A DNA stretch of 64,000 nucleotides from JAOABP01 sp964590395. Its GTDB lineage: Bacteria > Hydrothermota > Tepidihabitantia > Tepidihabitantales > Tepidihabitantaceae. Location of the stretch: contig CAZPVT010000005.1 of assembly GCA_964590395.1 (NCBI GenBank), forward strand, positions 186,001 to 250,000, given 5' to 3'. Under the pieces are notes generated by a model that searched no databases, was not told where the DNA came from, and saw nothing but the letters and a program-made list of their open reading frames with translations. How positions within the stretch are numbered: the stretch's first letter is position 1; each line of letters starts with the position of its first letter. This document shows positions 33,830 through 42,388 of this stretch, piece after piece. Both the position numbers and the translations under genes were made by a program.

Positions 33830-35248
33830 TTAGATATCGAAGTCTTCTGTGCCGGTTGATTCCGGTTCGTAGGCGAAACGGGTTTCGGTGTTTTCAAAGC
33901 GCATATATTCATAGAGAAAAACCAAATGAATTGTATCGGTAGGTCCATTGCGTTGTTTGGCGATGTTAAGTTCGGCATCCCGCTTTATGTTTTCATCCAA
34001 CGTTGCCCATTCTTTTGTTCGATAGGCTGCATCCCGGTACAAAAGCAGTACAACATCAGCATCCTGTTCAAGTGCCCCTGATTCGCGCAGATCAGCAAGT
34101 TGCGGTCTTTTATTTTGGCGATGGTCAGGCGCACGGGACAGTTGAGATACAGCGATTACCGGGATATTCAGTTCTTTTGCCATCGCTTTAAGTGCCTGTG
34201 ATATTTCTGTGATCTCCTGCTGACGGTTATATTCTCGGCGCCGGCTATAATGAGGTTTCATCAATTGGAGGTAGTCAATGATAATCAGTCCCAAATTAGG
34301 GTATTCAGTTTTCAGTCGACGAGCCCTTGCCCGTACCTCTAGTGCATTCAATGAGCTCGAGTCATCGATGAACAGCTGCGCTTCGGAAAGTCGTCCTACT
34401 GCGGTGACTATCCGGGTGTATTCCTGATTATTGAGTTGCCCACGGCGCAATTGATTGAGAGTAACACGCGACTCCGAACAGATCAAACGCTGAATCAAAC
34501 TGGTGGTGGACATTTCTAAACTAAAAATGGCGATCGGAATCGTTTTTTTTATCCGGGTTGTAGTATTTGCCGCAATATTCAGGGCAAAAGCGGTCTTGCC
34601 CATTCCAGGACGGCCCGCGATGATGATAAAATCACCAGGTTGAAATCCACTGGTAAGCGCGTCCAGGTCCCGATAACCGGTTTCTACACCGGTAATGTAC
34701 TGTTTCTGCCCGCGCATTTTTTCAATACGGTCCATTTCGGGCAGTAGCTGATCCCGCACCAGCAGGAATTGCCGGCGTCCGCCAGTCTGTCGCAACTGGA
34801 AGATTTTACTTTCCGCCTGTTCCAACAGTTCTTCCGGTGACCGGCCTTCATCATAAGCCTCCTGCACAATTTCAGTTGCAGTCTGAATCAATTGTCGCTG
34901 AACAGCTTTTTCTAAGACTAACCGGGCATGTTCTTCACAGTTGGCTGATGTTATCACCGTGTCCAGGAGGCTGGCAACAAATGGCTGTCCGCCGATAGAA
35001 TCCAATTCTTTCATCTGCCGGAGCTGATTAGTGACCGTGATGATGTCATAGGGTTCCTTGCGGTCAAACAGCGCCAGGATTGCCTCATAGACCCGGCGAT
35101 GGGCAAGCGAATAAAAGTGTTCCGGTCGAAGAAAGTGCATCGCTTTCGGCAGCGCTTCTGGGTCTAAGAGAATAGCGCCCAGTACCGCGGCTTCTGCTTC
35201 CAGTGCCTGCGGTGGTTTTTTATCAAACCGTCCCGGTTCCGCTGCCAT
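33830..35248 (-). CDS. dnaB: Replicative DNA helicase DnaB
   Basis: 472 residues. N-terminal primase-contact domain (LEAEAAVLGAILLDPEAL; LDTVITSANCEEHARLV) and C-terminal RecA-like motor (GRPGMGKTAFALNIA; PNLGLIIIDYLQLM; arginine-finger region KRPQLADLRESGALEQDADVV). No intein or insertion. Its first 26 bases overlap the end of coaBC; the Met at 35248 gives the family N-terminus. Confidence 0.97.
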   Translation of the reverse strand: MAAEPGRFDKKPPQALEAEAAVLGAILLDPEALPKAMHFLRPEHFYSLAHRRVYEAILALFDRKEPYDIITVTNQLRQMKELDSIGGQPFVASLLDTVITSANCEEHARLVLEKAVQRQLIQTATEIVQEAYDEGRSPEELLEQAESKIFQLRQTGGRRQFLLVRDQLLPEMDRIEKMRGQKQYITGVETGYRDLDALTSGFQPGDFIIIAGRPGMGKTAFALNIAANTTTRIKKTIPIAIFSLEMSTTSLIQRLICSESRVTLNQLRRGQLNNQEYTRIVTAVGRLSEAQLFIDDSSSLNALEVRARARRLKTEYPNLGLIIIDYLQLMKPHYSRRREYNRQQEITEISQALKAMAKELNIPVIAVSQLSRAPDHRQNKRPQLADLRESGALEQDADVVLLLYRDAAYRTKEWATLDENIKRDAELNIAKQRNGPTDTIHLVFLYEYMRFENTETRFAYEPESTGTEDFDI

Positions 35249-36464
35249 CGTTATTCAATCTTTGATTTCGTTCCCAGAACAATTGGGCGACAACTTTTAC
35301 CAATACCAGCGCAAAATCCGACTTACTCATTTCGGCCATGGTCAGTATTTTACCGGAAGAAAAAATCAGTGTCGGATTGATTCTATCAGAACCAGCGGTA
35401 GCGGTTGGGTTGGCAACGATCAAATCAAGATATTTTTCCCGCAGTTTAACTTTTGCCCTTGCCAGTGAGTCGTCATGGGAAAAGCCGATTAATAATGGGC
35501 GATGCGTTTGGCGACTAGCAAGGGTCAAAATATCATTAGTCTTTTTCAATTGTAGGGTTAGATTCAGTTGATGCAGTTTCTTTCGAGCGGACTGGACGGG
35601 TTGATAATCAGCAACTGCTGCGCACATTATCAAAATTTTTGCCGATGGTAGATGTTTAATCACCGCATCGCTCATTTCCTCAGCGGTACGCACTCGCACG
35701 GTATCCGATGGAAGTGGGACCGATACTGCCCCAGCGATTAAAGTTGTTGTAGCCCCAACTGCTCGGAGTATCCGGGTGATTTCTATGCCCAGGAGTCCAC
35801 TGGCACGATTGGTTATTATGCGCACCGGATCAATTGGTTCTTCGGTTCGGCCAGTGGTAACGAGAACCGGTACATCCTTTAGACTGGGAATTTCATCCAG
35901 ACTCACTCGGCAGGCAGTAAGGATGTCTTCCACAGGTGCCATTCTGCCGACGCCGACTTGGCCACAAGCAAGTTCCCCAGGAGCCGGCATTACCATTCGA
36001 TAGCCCAAAGTGGTCAGTTTATTTACATTCGCCTGAACAACTTGGTTTAACCACATATACTGGTTCATTGCGGGAGCAAAAATTACTCGACCGGCGCACA
36101 CCTTTTCTGGAGGAACTGCCAAAAGAAGCGTTGAGAGCAGGTCATCGGCAATACCGTTTGCTAACTTTCCGATGATATTTGCGGTGGCGGGTGCTACAAC
36201 AATCAGATCCGATTTCCCGGCGAGATCAACATGCTCTACCTTTTGGCTAAAGGTCCTGGATTTAGGGAAAAGACTTACTGCGACCTCCCTGCCGGTAAGA
36301 GCGCGGAACGAATCGACCCCAACCAATTTGATTGCAGAGCGGGTCAGAACCGAGGTAACCTGCCAATTCTGTTTGTGAAATAGGCGCACCAACTCCAGTG
36401 CTTTATATGCAGCAATACTGCCACAGACACCGAGCAAAACTTCTAATTGTTTTTTTGTTGTCAC
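35223..36464 (-). CDS. coaBC: Bifunctional phosphopantothenoylcysteine decarboxylase/synthetase
   Basis: 413 residues. Two consecutive steps of CoA synthesis. CoaC half (1-190): GSIAAYKALELVR, the FMN-site VVAPATANIIGKLANGIADD, PAMNQYMW and the substrate-recognition loop after GELACGQVGVGRM. CoaB half: VTTGRTEEPIDPVRIITNRASG, AAVADYQP, LQLKKTNDIL. All key residues appear present. Completes CoA synthesis together with coaD at 42913. Confidence 0.96.
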   Translation of the reverse strand: MTTKKQLEVLLGVCGSIAAYKALELVRLFHKQNWQVTSVLTRSAIKLVGVDSFRALTGREVAVSLFPKSRTFSQKVEHVDLAGKSDLIVVAPATANIIGKLANGIADDLLSTLLLAVPPEKVCAGRVIFAPAMNQYMWLNQVVQANVNKLTTLGYRMVMPAPGELACGQVGVGRMAPVEDILTACRVSLDEIPSLKDVPVLVTTGRTEEPIDPVRIITNRASGLLGIEITRILRAVGATTTLIAGAVSVPLPSDTVRVRTAEEMSDAVIKHLPSAKILIMCAAVADYQPVQSARKKLHQLNLTLQLKKTNDILTLASRQTHRPLLIGFSHDDSLARAKVKLREKYLDLIVANPTATAGSDRINPTLIFSSGKILTMAEMSKSDFALVLVKVVAQLFWERNQRLNNDGSGTGTV

Positions 36465-36499
36465 CTGGCGCCGCTCCCGTGAACTGATGGAATCGAGAA

Positions 36500-36829
36500 T
36501 TAAAACCGTCGGCTACTTGGGGTAGTTTTCCCCACCCGGGCTGATTTTTTACTTCCGGGTTCAGGGGTTGGCTCGGTCTCTTTTCTTTTTCCTTCCATAG
36601 ATGACTTCGGCTGAGAAGCAGCGAGGATTTCCTCTTCGGTCAGTGGGACGAACTTCAACTCTTCCCGCAACAAACGGCGCAAGGCGTACTCATAAGGGGT
36701 ACCTGGTAGTTGAATTTCGTCCCGACTGATTGCGTCGATTAAACGACGTGCCTCAAGTGCTGCGACATTCAAAGCCAAGTACTTGTTAGGTAAAACACGC
36801 CACAACTGTTCAACAGATACATATTTCAT
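36500..36829 (-). CDS. rpoZ: RNA polymerase omega subunit
   Basis: 109 residues. Omega core: YVSVEQLWRVLPNKYLALNVAALEARRL and ISRDEIQLPGTPYEYALRRLL; the family's helix 'KFxLvxxAakRArqL' is recognisable though diverged (NKYLALNVAALEARRL). The C-terminal 35 residues are low-complexity, Ser/Lys/Pro-rich and probably disordered. gmk-rpoZ-coaBC is a widely conserved order, which supports the call. ATG at 36829 follows GGAGG. Confidence 0.87.
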   Translation of the reverse strand: MKYVSVEQLWRVLPNKYLALNVAALEARRLIDAISRDEIQLPGTPYEYALRRLLREELKFVPLTEEEILAASQPKSSMEGKRKETEPTPEPGSKKSARVGKTTPSSRRF

Positions 36830-36838
36830 TTTACCTCC

Positions 36839-37438
36839 TTAATAAATTTTAATACCTCGACAGGTTCGCAATCGTTCGGCGTGGATAATACCGAGGACAG
36901 CGCGAACCGCCTTACTTAACTTATCATTTATTATATAATAGTCAAACTCAATAATGCTGGCTAACTCAGAAGTGAGCGCTTCCTGTCGTTGCCGCAACTC
37001 TTCTCGGCTTTCGGTCCCCCTTTTTGCTAATCGGTGTTTAAGTTCTTGAAGACTGGGGGGGGCAATGAATATGCCCACCATGTCCGGCAGGAAGTTTCTA
37101 CAGGAACGCATACCTTGGATGTCTAGGTCGGCGATCACATCTCTTCCTTTGGCGAATGCTCTTTCAATAGGTTCTTTCGGTGTACCATAAAAATGACCGT
37201 ACACTTGGGCATATTCTAATAGTTGATTGTTATGCACCATCTGTTGGAATTCTTCGTCGGTGACGAAGATATAACTCCTGCCCGGCTGCTCACTTCTTCT
37301 GGGGGGGCGTGTAGTTACGGAAACCGAATAAAGAATTCTTTTATCCCGGCGAACTACCTCCCGACAGATTGTCGTTTTCCCCGCACCAGATGGCGAAGAA
37401 ACGACGATGAGAAACGGTTTGTGTTTCCTATTCCACAT
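36839..37438 (-). CDS. gmk: Guanylate kinase
   Basis: 199 residues. Phosphorylates GMP. Seen: P-loop VVSSPSGAGKTTI, the GMP-binding TTRPPRRSEQPGRSYIFV, YAQVYGHFYGTPKEPIE, and the lid KRGTESREELRQR. Overlaps the end of yicC by 11 bases; the Met at 37438 gives a short extension (MWNRKHKPF) before the first strand. Confidence 0.97.
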   Translation of the reverse strand: MWNRKHKPFLIVVSSPSGAGKTTICREVVRRDKRILYSVSVTTRPPRRSEQPGRSYIFVTDEEFQQMVHNNQLLEYAQVYGHFYGTPKEPIERAFAKGRDVIADLDIQGMRSCRNFLPDMVGIFIAPPSLQELKHRLAKRGTESREELRQRQEALTSELASIIEFDYYIINDKLSKAVRAVLGIIHAERLRTCRGIKIY

Positions 37439-38303
37439 TTCGTACCTGTTCCTTCAGTTTTTCAATTTCGCCCTTAATTTCGATTGCCCGACGGGAAATG
37501 ATCACATCTCGCGCCTTGGCGGCTAAAGTGTCAGTTTCTCGTAACATCTCCTGGGCGATAAAGTCCAGTTTTTTTCCAGAAGCGACGCCGCTGCACAATG
37601 CCCGCAAAAACATACTGCAATGACTCCGTAGACGCACACACTCTTCGTGGATATCAAGACGCTCAGCAATAAAACCAACTTCTTCAATGATCCGCTTCGG
37701 GTTCGCCTGAATATTCATACGCTTTAACTGTTCGATTAAACTCTCTCGGCGTTCTGCCAATCGTTTGGGAATACGTTCCTCAACTAACTTCAGCGCCCGC
37801 CTAATTTTACTTACCCGCCGGCGTAGATCCTTTACCAAGTTTCTCCCTTCGGACTCTTTCATTCGGTTCAATTCCTTCAGCGCCTTAACGATAACCCTTT
37901 TGCTCGTCTGCCAAACTCGGATCCCATTAGCATTCTTCTTTCTGGTAGTGATAACTCCGGGTAGACCCAGTAGAGTGTTGATGTCCACTTCCCCGGCTAT
38001 CGCATATTTTTTCTTCAACTCTCGGCTCAAAAGTAGGTAGCTCACCACCGCATTTCGGTCAACCTCAATGCAGGCGTCGGCACCGGTTTCGTCTAATGTT
38101 ACCTGTAACTGTACATACCCGCGGCGCACCCAGCGGCGTACTATGTTATGTATCTCCCGTTCATAGCCACTTAACACCGGCGGCAACTTTGAAATTAACT
38201 CAAAATATTTATGATTAACCGACCGGATGTCAACTGCTACCCGGGTTTCGATTTCGGGGACGACGCCTTCGGCCTGGCCAACACCGGTCATACTACGAAT
38301 CAT
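37428..38303 (-). CDS. yicC: YicC family endoribonuclease-like protein
   Basis: 291 residues, standard. N-terminal YicC_N (MIRSMTGVGQAE; VDIRSVNHKYFEL) and C-terminal DUF1732 (KIRRALKLVEERIPKRL; EVGFIAERLDIHEECVRLRSHC; GKKLDFIAQEMLRETDTLAAKA). E. coli YicC acts with PNPase on small RNAs. Overlaps gmk, a linkage conserved across bacteria. ATG at 38303 begins right after the dtd stop. Confidence 0.95.
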   Translation of the reverse strand: MIRSMTGVGQAEGVVPEIETRVAVDIRSVNHKYFELISKLPPVLSGYEREIHNIVRRWVRRGYVQLQVTLDETGADACIEVDRNAVVSYLLLSRELKKKYAIAGEVDINTLLGLPGVITTRKKNANGIRVWQTSKRVIVKALKELNRMKESEGRNLVKDLRRRVSKIRRALKLVEERIPKRLAERRESLIEQLKRMNIQANPKRIIEEVGFIAERLDIHEECVRLRSHCSMFLRALCSGVASGKKLDFIAQEMLRETDTLAAKARDVIISRRAIEIKGEIEKLKEQVRNVE

Positions 38304-38304
38304 A

Positions 38305-38742
38305 TTACTCCTCCATCAAAATCGTTACTGGGCCACGGTTCATCAGTTCTACATCCATATATTCACCAAACCTTCCCGTCTTGACCGTAATACCAAGGTA
38401 ACGCAACTCCGCTACAAAGTGTTCATATAGCTGTTCAGCTCGTTTCGGTTCACAGGCACTGGAAAACGAAGGTCTGAGTCCTTGATCAGTATCAGCGTAA
38501 AGTGTCACCTGCGAGACAACGAGAACCGAACCACCGGTTTCTAATAGCGAATGGTTCATTTTTCCCCTTGCGTCATCCCAGATCCGCAGGCGGGCAATCT
38601 TAACTGCCAGTTTTTGGCAGATAACTTCATTATCCTGTTTCCCGACCCCGAGAAAAACTACCAACCCCGGTCCAATTTCGGCAATCGCTTTTTCACCTAT
38701 CCTTACTTTCGCTTTTGCCACTCTTTGTAAAAGCGCCCGCAT
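38305..38742 (-). CDS. dtd: D-aminoacyl-tRNA deacylase
   Basis: 145 residues. Removes D-amino acids from tRNA. Seen: MRALLQRVAKAKV, GLVVFLGVGKQD, the SQVTLYADTDQGLRPSFSSA motif and the cross-subunit Gly-cis-Pro motif in NRGPVTILME. Ten bases after the DJ-1-like gene. Confidence 0.96.
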   Translation of the reverse strand: MRALLQRVAKAKVRIGEKAIAEIGPGLVVFLGVGKQDNEVICQKLAVKIARLRIWDDARGKMNHSLLETGGSVLVVSQVTLYADTDQGLRPSFSSACEPKRAEQLYEHFVAELRYLGITVKTGRFGEYMDVELMNRGPVTILMEE

Positions 38743-38751
38743 CCTACAGTG

Positions 38752-39357
38752 TTACTTTAACATCCGTACTAAAACACGGGCAAGACGATGGGTATCTTCT
38801 GCCTTGGCTGCAGTGATGATGTTGCCATCACGCACAACACTACTAAAGCGATACCGAGCACCGTTTTCACGCAACACCCGGATACAGTAAAAATCGGGGA
38901 AAACAGTTGCTGATCTGTTTTGCAGCACACCGGCACGAGCAAGAATAAGCGGCGCCAGTTCCACTGCGGCAATAAGCCGTCCTTTCACAGTAAAGTTTTG
39001 GCAGCGGTTAAATAATACAGTGTCCTTCCAGTAGGCGACTAATCCTGGACCATTGATCAGCACCATAGCCGAGAAATCTGCCGGGGTAATATCTTTTAAA
39101 AGTGCCTGTGGTTTAACAAGCAAACCATCAATACCTTGAGCGGCAGTGGTGTCGTTGGCAACGACAACAATGGGGATTTCAGCCCGTTCTAATACCTTAA
39201 TTATTACCTGGTATTCATCTTCACGGAATAAATGGCTTGGAATATAAACCGCAACAGGACGCAGATCTTTATTATCATCAACAGTTGTTATAACTGTAGT
39301 ACTGCCGGTTGCGGTGAACCAACCTAACAGTGTCAAGATTAAAAGCCTCATCTGCAC
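38752..39357 (-). CDS. Secreted DJ-1/PfpI-like protein lacking the nucleophile Cys
   Basis: 201 residues. A signal peptide (about 1-20, MRLLILTLLGWFTATGS) precedes a DJ-1/PfpI fold: RPVAVYIPSHLFREDEYQVI, GLLVKPQALL, DFSAMVLINGPG, GRLIAAVELAPLILARAGVL, SATVFPDF, GNIITAAKAEDTHRLARVL. At the nucleophile elbow, where family members read AxCHGP or AICxAP, this protein has AVELAP, so the Cys is replaced. An exported glyoxalase, protease or chaperone activity is therefore unlikely as such. Start GTG at 39357 coincides with the predicted transcript 5' end; the ATG two codons later is the alternative. Leads the nine-gene operon reaching 31870. Confidence 0.8.
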   Translation of the reverse strand: MQMRLLILTLLGWFTATGSTTVITTVDDNKDLRPVAVYIPSHLFREDEYQVIIKVLERAEIPIVVVANDTTAAQGIDGLLVKPQALLKDITPADFSAMVLINGPGLVAYWKDTVLFNRCQNFTVKGRLIAAVELAPLILARAGVLQNRSATVFPDFYCIRVLRENGARYRFSSVVRDGNIITAAKAEDTHRLARVLVRMLK

Positions 39358-39363
39358 AGATAT

Positions 39364-39391
39364 AATTTATTTATTTTATTGGAAATGTCAA
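39364..39391 (-). promoter_or_regulatory. Promoter of the DJ-1-like/dtd/gmk/dnaB/radA operon (leaderless)
   Basis: Minus strand TTGACA (39386-39391), 16-base spacer, TAAATT (39364-39369). Predicted start 39357 falls on the GTG. Confidence 0.65.
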
Positions 39392-39454
39392 GAAAAATCA
39401 AAACTAAAATTAGATAAGCTTCTATTTAACATACACTTATGAAAAAGCATCGGT

Positions 39455-40174
39455 CTACTTATTGACTAGGTATTCTTTTAGATTTGTTGGGTTTTTTTGG
39501 ATCCTGTCTTTTTTGCAGCTAATTGCTGCCAGGCCAAATCCGGCAATTATGGCATTGCGGTAAAAATTCTGTAAATGCAAATTCTCCTTTCCGGGACGGG
39601 CAAAGTGGTGAGGAATAAACTGATTATAGCCAGGGATTGTTATTTCATCGTTAGGTGGCGGAAGTAGATAGATGTGGTCGGGTGTTACACTCATTAATTG
39701 GGAGAATGTTTTTTGCCAGTTGGTTTTTGGGTCAGTGATTAATTCAAAACCAATCGAGTGAAATCCTGCCTCTTTGAGTATGGCAAAATCGTCAATCGGT
39801 ACCTGCTCGCCGGTAAACCTTAATGTCATCTGATCAAAACCTGATTCCCTCAGGACCTTTACCTTATGGTTGTCGATTGTGTTTGGTTGGAGCATAAGTG
39901 TCTGTTCTTCGGGAATGATAGCAAGCCGGTCATAAAGTGCTTGAAGGATCCGGTACATTTGGTCCAGGGTTAAAAGCGATGGTGCACAGCCAGCAAAAAA
40001 AACAGTAGAAAATGTTATTCCCCGGAAGTTCTTGCTACGGATATTAATTTCTTTTACGACCATAGAAACATACATCTCGGCAGTTTCCTGAGTATATTCT
40101 TCGGGCTGGATATTGAAACGGTGATCAGGAATTTTACCAAATGGGACGGTAACTGTGATGCCGTTTTTTGTCAT
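39455..40174 (-). CDS. HemW-like radical-SAM-fold protein without the [4Fe-4S] cysteines
   Basis: 239 residues against about 380 for HemW. The HemW barrel is recognisable: STVFFAGCAPSLLTLDQMYRIL (family: TIxxGGGTPSxL), LMLQPNTIDNHKVKVLRESGFDQMTLRF (family: ExNPGTxxxxKLxxLxxxGVNRxSxGxQ), FELITDPKTNWQKT, and HHFARPGKENLHLQNFYRN (family: NFARPGxExxHNxxYW.N). Where HemW has PFCxxxCxYCDF, this protein reads PFGKIPDHRFN, so all three cluster Cys are gone, as is the C-terminal winged-helix domain. It cannot do SAM chemistry in the usual way. It may be a heme carrier, a decaying paralog or a new function. Seven bases after lepB, same strand. Confidence 0.75.
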   Translation of the reverse strand: MTKNGITVTVPFGKIPDHRFNIQPEEYTQETAEMYVSMVVKEINIRSKNFRGITFSTVFFAGCAPSLLTLDQMYRILQALYDRLAIIPEEQTLMLQPNTIDNHKVKVLRESGFDQMTLRFTGEQVPIDDFAILKEAGFHSIGFELITDPKTNWQKTFSQLMSVTPDHIYLLPPPNDEITIPGYNQFIPHHFARPGKENLHLQNFYRNAIIAGFGLAAISCKKDRIQKNPTNLKEYLVNK

Positions 40175-40180
40175 TTTAAA

Positions 40181-41002
40181 CTACCGGACCAATTTGCCGA
40201 TACGGTTGAATCTAATTGCCCATGGGGAGATAATTATCCGGGCGATATTTGGCGCCGCGCGTGAGGAGAAGTAAATGATGAGTGGTTTTCCGCGGATATG
40301 GTTTAACGCCAGTGGTCCCCAGAAACGGGAATCCTCTGAGTTATCTCGGTTGTCCCCCATCGCAAAGATGTGTCCAGGGGGTACAACTACCGGACCGAAG
40401 TTATCCCGGACATAAGGAGAGAGTTCGGAGCGATAAAAACTGCCGTTTTCCCATAATTGCTGAAATTCTGATTGCACTTGGACAGGAGGAGGAAAAGTAT
40501 AATAAAATTTGTGTACTGCATAGGGGGCAATTTCCTGTTTACCATTAACGAACAATTCTTTATTACGTACCTCAACTGTATCGCCAGCGACTGCTACGCA
40601 CCGTTTGATAAAATTGCGGGGTACATACCAGGTAAAAAAGTGTTTCTGACTATCCCAGAATATCGGCAAAAGTGGAAACCACTTAGGAAACAGTCGTTTG
40701 TAACGGTTAGGATGAAGCGAATCCACTGATATATCCGGGTCAAGGGGGAATCGGAAGATAACAATGTCTCCCCGTTTTGGTTCAGATATGTTGATAATTG
40801 TACGGTTAGTGAAAGGAATCTTGATGCCATAGACAAATTTGTTTACCAGCATAAAGTCACCGATGGCGATAGTGTCCTCCATCGAGCCTGACGGGACTAA
40901 AAACGCCTCGACCAGAAAGGAACGGATGAGCAGGACCGCTACGATAACCGGCACCCATTCACGGAGCAAAGGTTTTAAACGGGTACCAACGGATTTAGAC
41001 AT
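40181..41002 (-). CDS. lepB: Signal peptidase I
   Basis: 273 residues. Cleaves signal peptides on the outer face of the inner membrane. One N-terminal helix (about 16-36) leads to the catalytic Ser40 in VPSGSMEDTI. The general-base Lys is in NFIKRCVAVAGDTVEV and box E reads MGDNRDNSEDSRFWG. ATG at 41002 lies four bases from the predicted transcript start and has no Shine-Dalgarno. Confidence 0.96.
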   Translation of the reverse strand: MSKSVGTRLKPLLREWVPVIVAVLLIRSFLVEAFLVPSGSMEDTIAIGDFMLVNKFVYGIKIPFTNRTIINISEPKRGDIVIFRFPLDPDISVDSLHPNRYKRLFPKWFPLLPIFWDSQKHFFTWYVPRNFIKRCVAVAGDTVEVRNKELFVNGKQEIAPYAVHKFYYTFPPPVQVQSEFQQLWENGSFYRSELSPYVRDNFGPVVVPPGHIFAMGDNRDNSEDSRFWGPLALNHIRGKPLIIYFSSRAAPNIARIIISPWAIRFNRIGKLVR

Positions 41003-41012
41003 TTAATTAAGT

Positions 41013-41040
41013 AGTATAGGTTTAATGGCAAACAAGTCAA
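41013..41040 (-). promoter_or_regulatory. lepB promoter (near-leaderless)
   Basis: Minus strand TTGACT (41035-41040), 16-base spacer, TATACT (41013-41018). Predicted start about 41006; start codon at 41002. Confidence 0.6.
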
Positions 41041-41055
41041 TAACTGACATTATGG

Positions 41056-41737
41056 TTAGGGCCGAATAAGTAGTGCGATGATAACAGCGATACCCAGCGC
41101 CGGGAGCATATTAATACCTTGATCTTTTTGACCTCCATGAGATTTAATCCAAGTCCGATTAGTATCAAACCACCGACAGGCTCAGTTCGTTAGTCACGGC
41201 TTCCAAAAGGAATGAACTGAGGAGGCGTGCGAAGATAGTCAAGCCTGCCTGATAAATAAACAAGGGTAATGCTGAGAACATTACGCCAATTCCCAGTGCA
41301 GCAGTCAGGGCAACGGCAGCAAAGCCATCGAGGATAGATTTTGCCAGATAAAGAGATGGCGGTTGCCCCAGTCCTTCTTCTATAGAGCCAAGGATAGTCA
41401 TAGAGCCCATACAGAAGATCAGAAACGCAGTTACTATCCCTTCAGTAAGGCAGGGGTTGCCGATTTTTAATTTTCTTTTCAGGTGTTCTACGGCATCGTT
41501 TAGGTGAAATTCAAAGTAGAGTAGTTCACCGATAATTGAACCTGAGACGAACGCAAATATCGTCAGCAGGATTTTCTTTGTAGTCAGTGCCATCGTGAAG
41601 CCCCAAAACAGTGTGAAGATGCCGATTGCTTGAAAGGTAATATTCTTCAATCGTTCGGGCAGATGGGGATGAATTGTCAGTCCAATTATACTCCCGATAA
41701 TCACGGTTATGGTGTTGATTAATGTTCCATACACCAA
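41056..41737 (-). pseudogene. DUF554 membrane protein with two 3' frameshifts
   Basis: The intact frame (41165-41737, 190 codons) gives the first six or so helices of a DUF554 (YdfK/YqgA-like) protein: GTLINTITVIIGSIIGL, GFTMALTTKKILL, GSIIGELLYFE, CMGSMTILGSIEEGLG. It stops early after NELSLSVV. Shifting by one base near 41175 restores GGLILIGLGLNLMEVKKIKV, and a second one-base shift near 41112 restores MLPALGIAVIIALLIRP and a stop at 41056-41058. That is exactly the family C-terminus. Either the gene has decayed or the assembly has two indels. The start is TTG at 41737 or GTG at 41734. Confidence 0.8.
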
Positions 41738-41773
41738 AGTAATGATAATGATGTTCTGTTTTTGGGTAAATAC

Positions 41774-41925
41774 GGCATTTTTATTACTGCTTATGACATA
41801 ACCGGGAGGCCAGTTGCCAGGTTATTGGAAGGCGAGGCAAAAGCGGGAGTAAATCAGCTTAACTGGTTACCGGAAGGTATTTCACACGGAGGGAGACTTT
41901 GTTAAGATGGAGGGTCAGGATTTAA
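41774..41925 (+). pseudogene. Fragment of a C-terminal FlgD-like sorting domain
   Basis: The plus frame from 41774 reads GIFITAYDITGRPVARLL and EGEAKAGVNQLNWLPEGI, the typical core of the FlgD/T9SS-like sorting domain (YDxxGRxVxxLxxGxxxAGxxxxxW), also seen in the subtilase at 6449-9352. It breaks after GIS; a neighbouring frame continues as EGDFVKMEGQ, resembling the last strand. No upstream open frame supports a full gene, so this is the 3' relic of a lost secreted protein. Non-coding beyond 41925 as far as seen. Confidence 0.55.
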
Positions 41926-42074
41926 ATATAATCGAGCGGGCGGTACTTACAAAGTAAGAGCAGGCTAGTTCAGTCTGTTTTGTTAAAAGTGCGCCGAAAG
42001 GTATACCTTTTTTGCTTGGCATCTGATTATACGCAAGAACCGCTAAAGTACTAAAAAGATTTTATAAGGTGGGT

Positions 42075-42345
42075 CGGGGAGGAGCCGTATAGGGGACGGT
42101 ATCCTATGTTGCTTTTAGTGCAGTTTTATCGATGAGAAAAGATTTGATATCAAAAGGTTATGCCACTGACGTAAAACCGACAGCAGGTTTATTTGTTTAA
42201 CGGTTGCTCGATATGGTTTTAGCCCGGCTCTGGTTAAGAGAGTGGGTAGAGTGGTGGTCAGGTCTGTGGTAGATGTGGCGGTTATGGTGCTGTCACGCAT
42301 CATAGTCACTACCCCGTGGTCATTGCTATCAGGTACAGATTGTTA
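42075..42345 (+). repeat. Intergenic repeat, diverged copy C
   Basis: Shares short collinear blocks with copies A and B: GTATAGGGGACGGT (42087-42100), GTTGCTTTTAG (42108-42118; identical in A at 25441-25451), GTGGTGGTCAGGTCTGTGGT (42251-42270; compare A near 25456) and GCGGTTATGGT (compare B GCAGTTATGGT near 55066). Similarity is weaker than between A and B. No gene is seen in 41926-42394. Confidence 0.4.
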
Positions 42346-42360
42346 ATTGTTTTTATGTGT

Positions 42361-42388
42361 TTGACTTGTCTGGACTTTTTTCTATATT
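42361..42388 (+). promoter_or_regulatory. rsmD operon promoter (leaderless)
   Basis: TTGACT (42361-42366), 16-base spacer, TATATT (42383-42388). Predicted start 42395 is the G of the GTG start codon. Confidence 0.65.
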
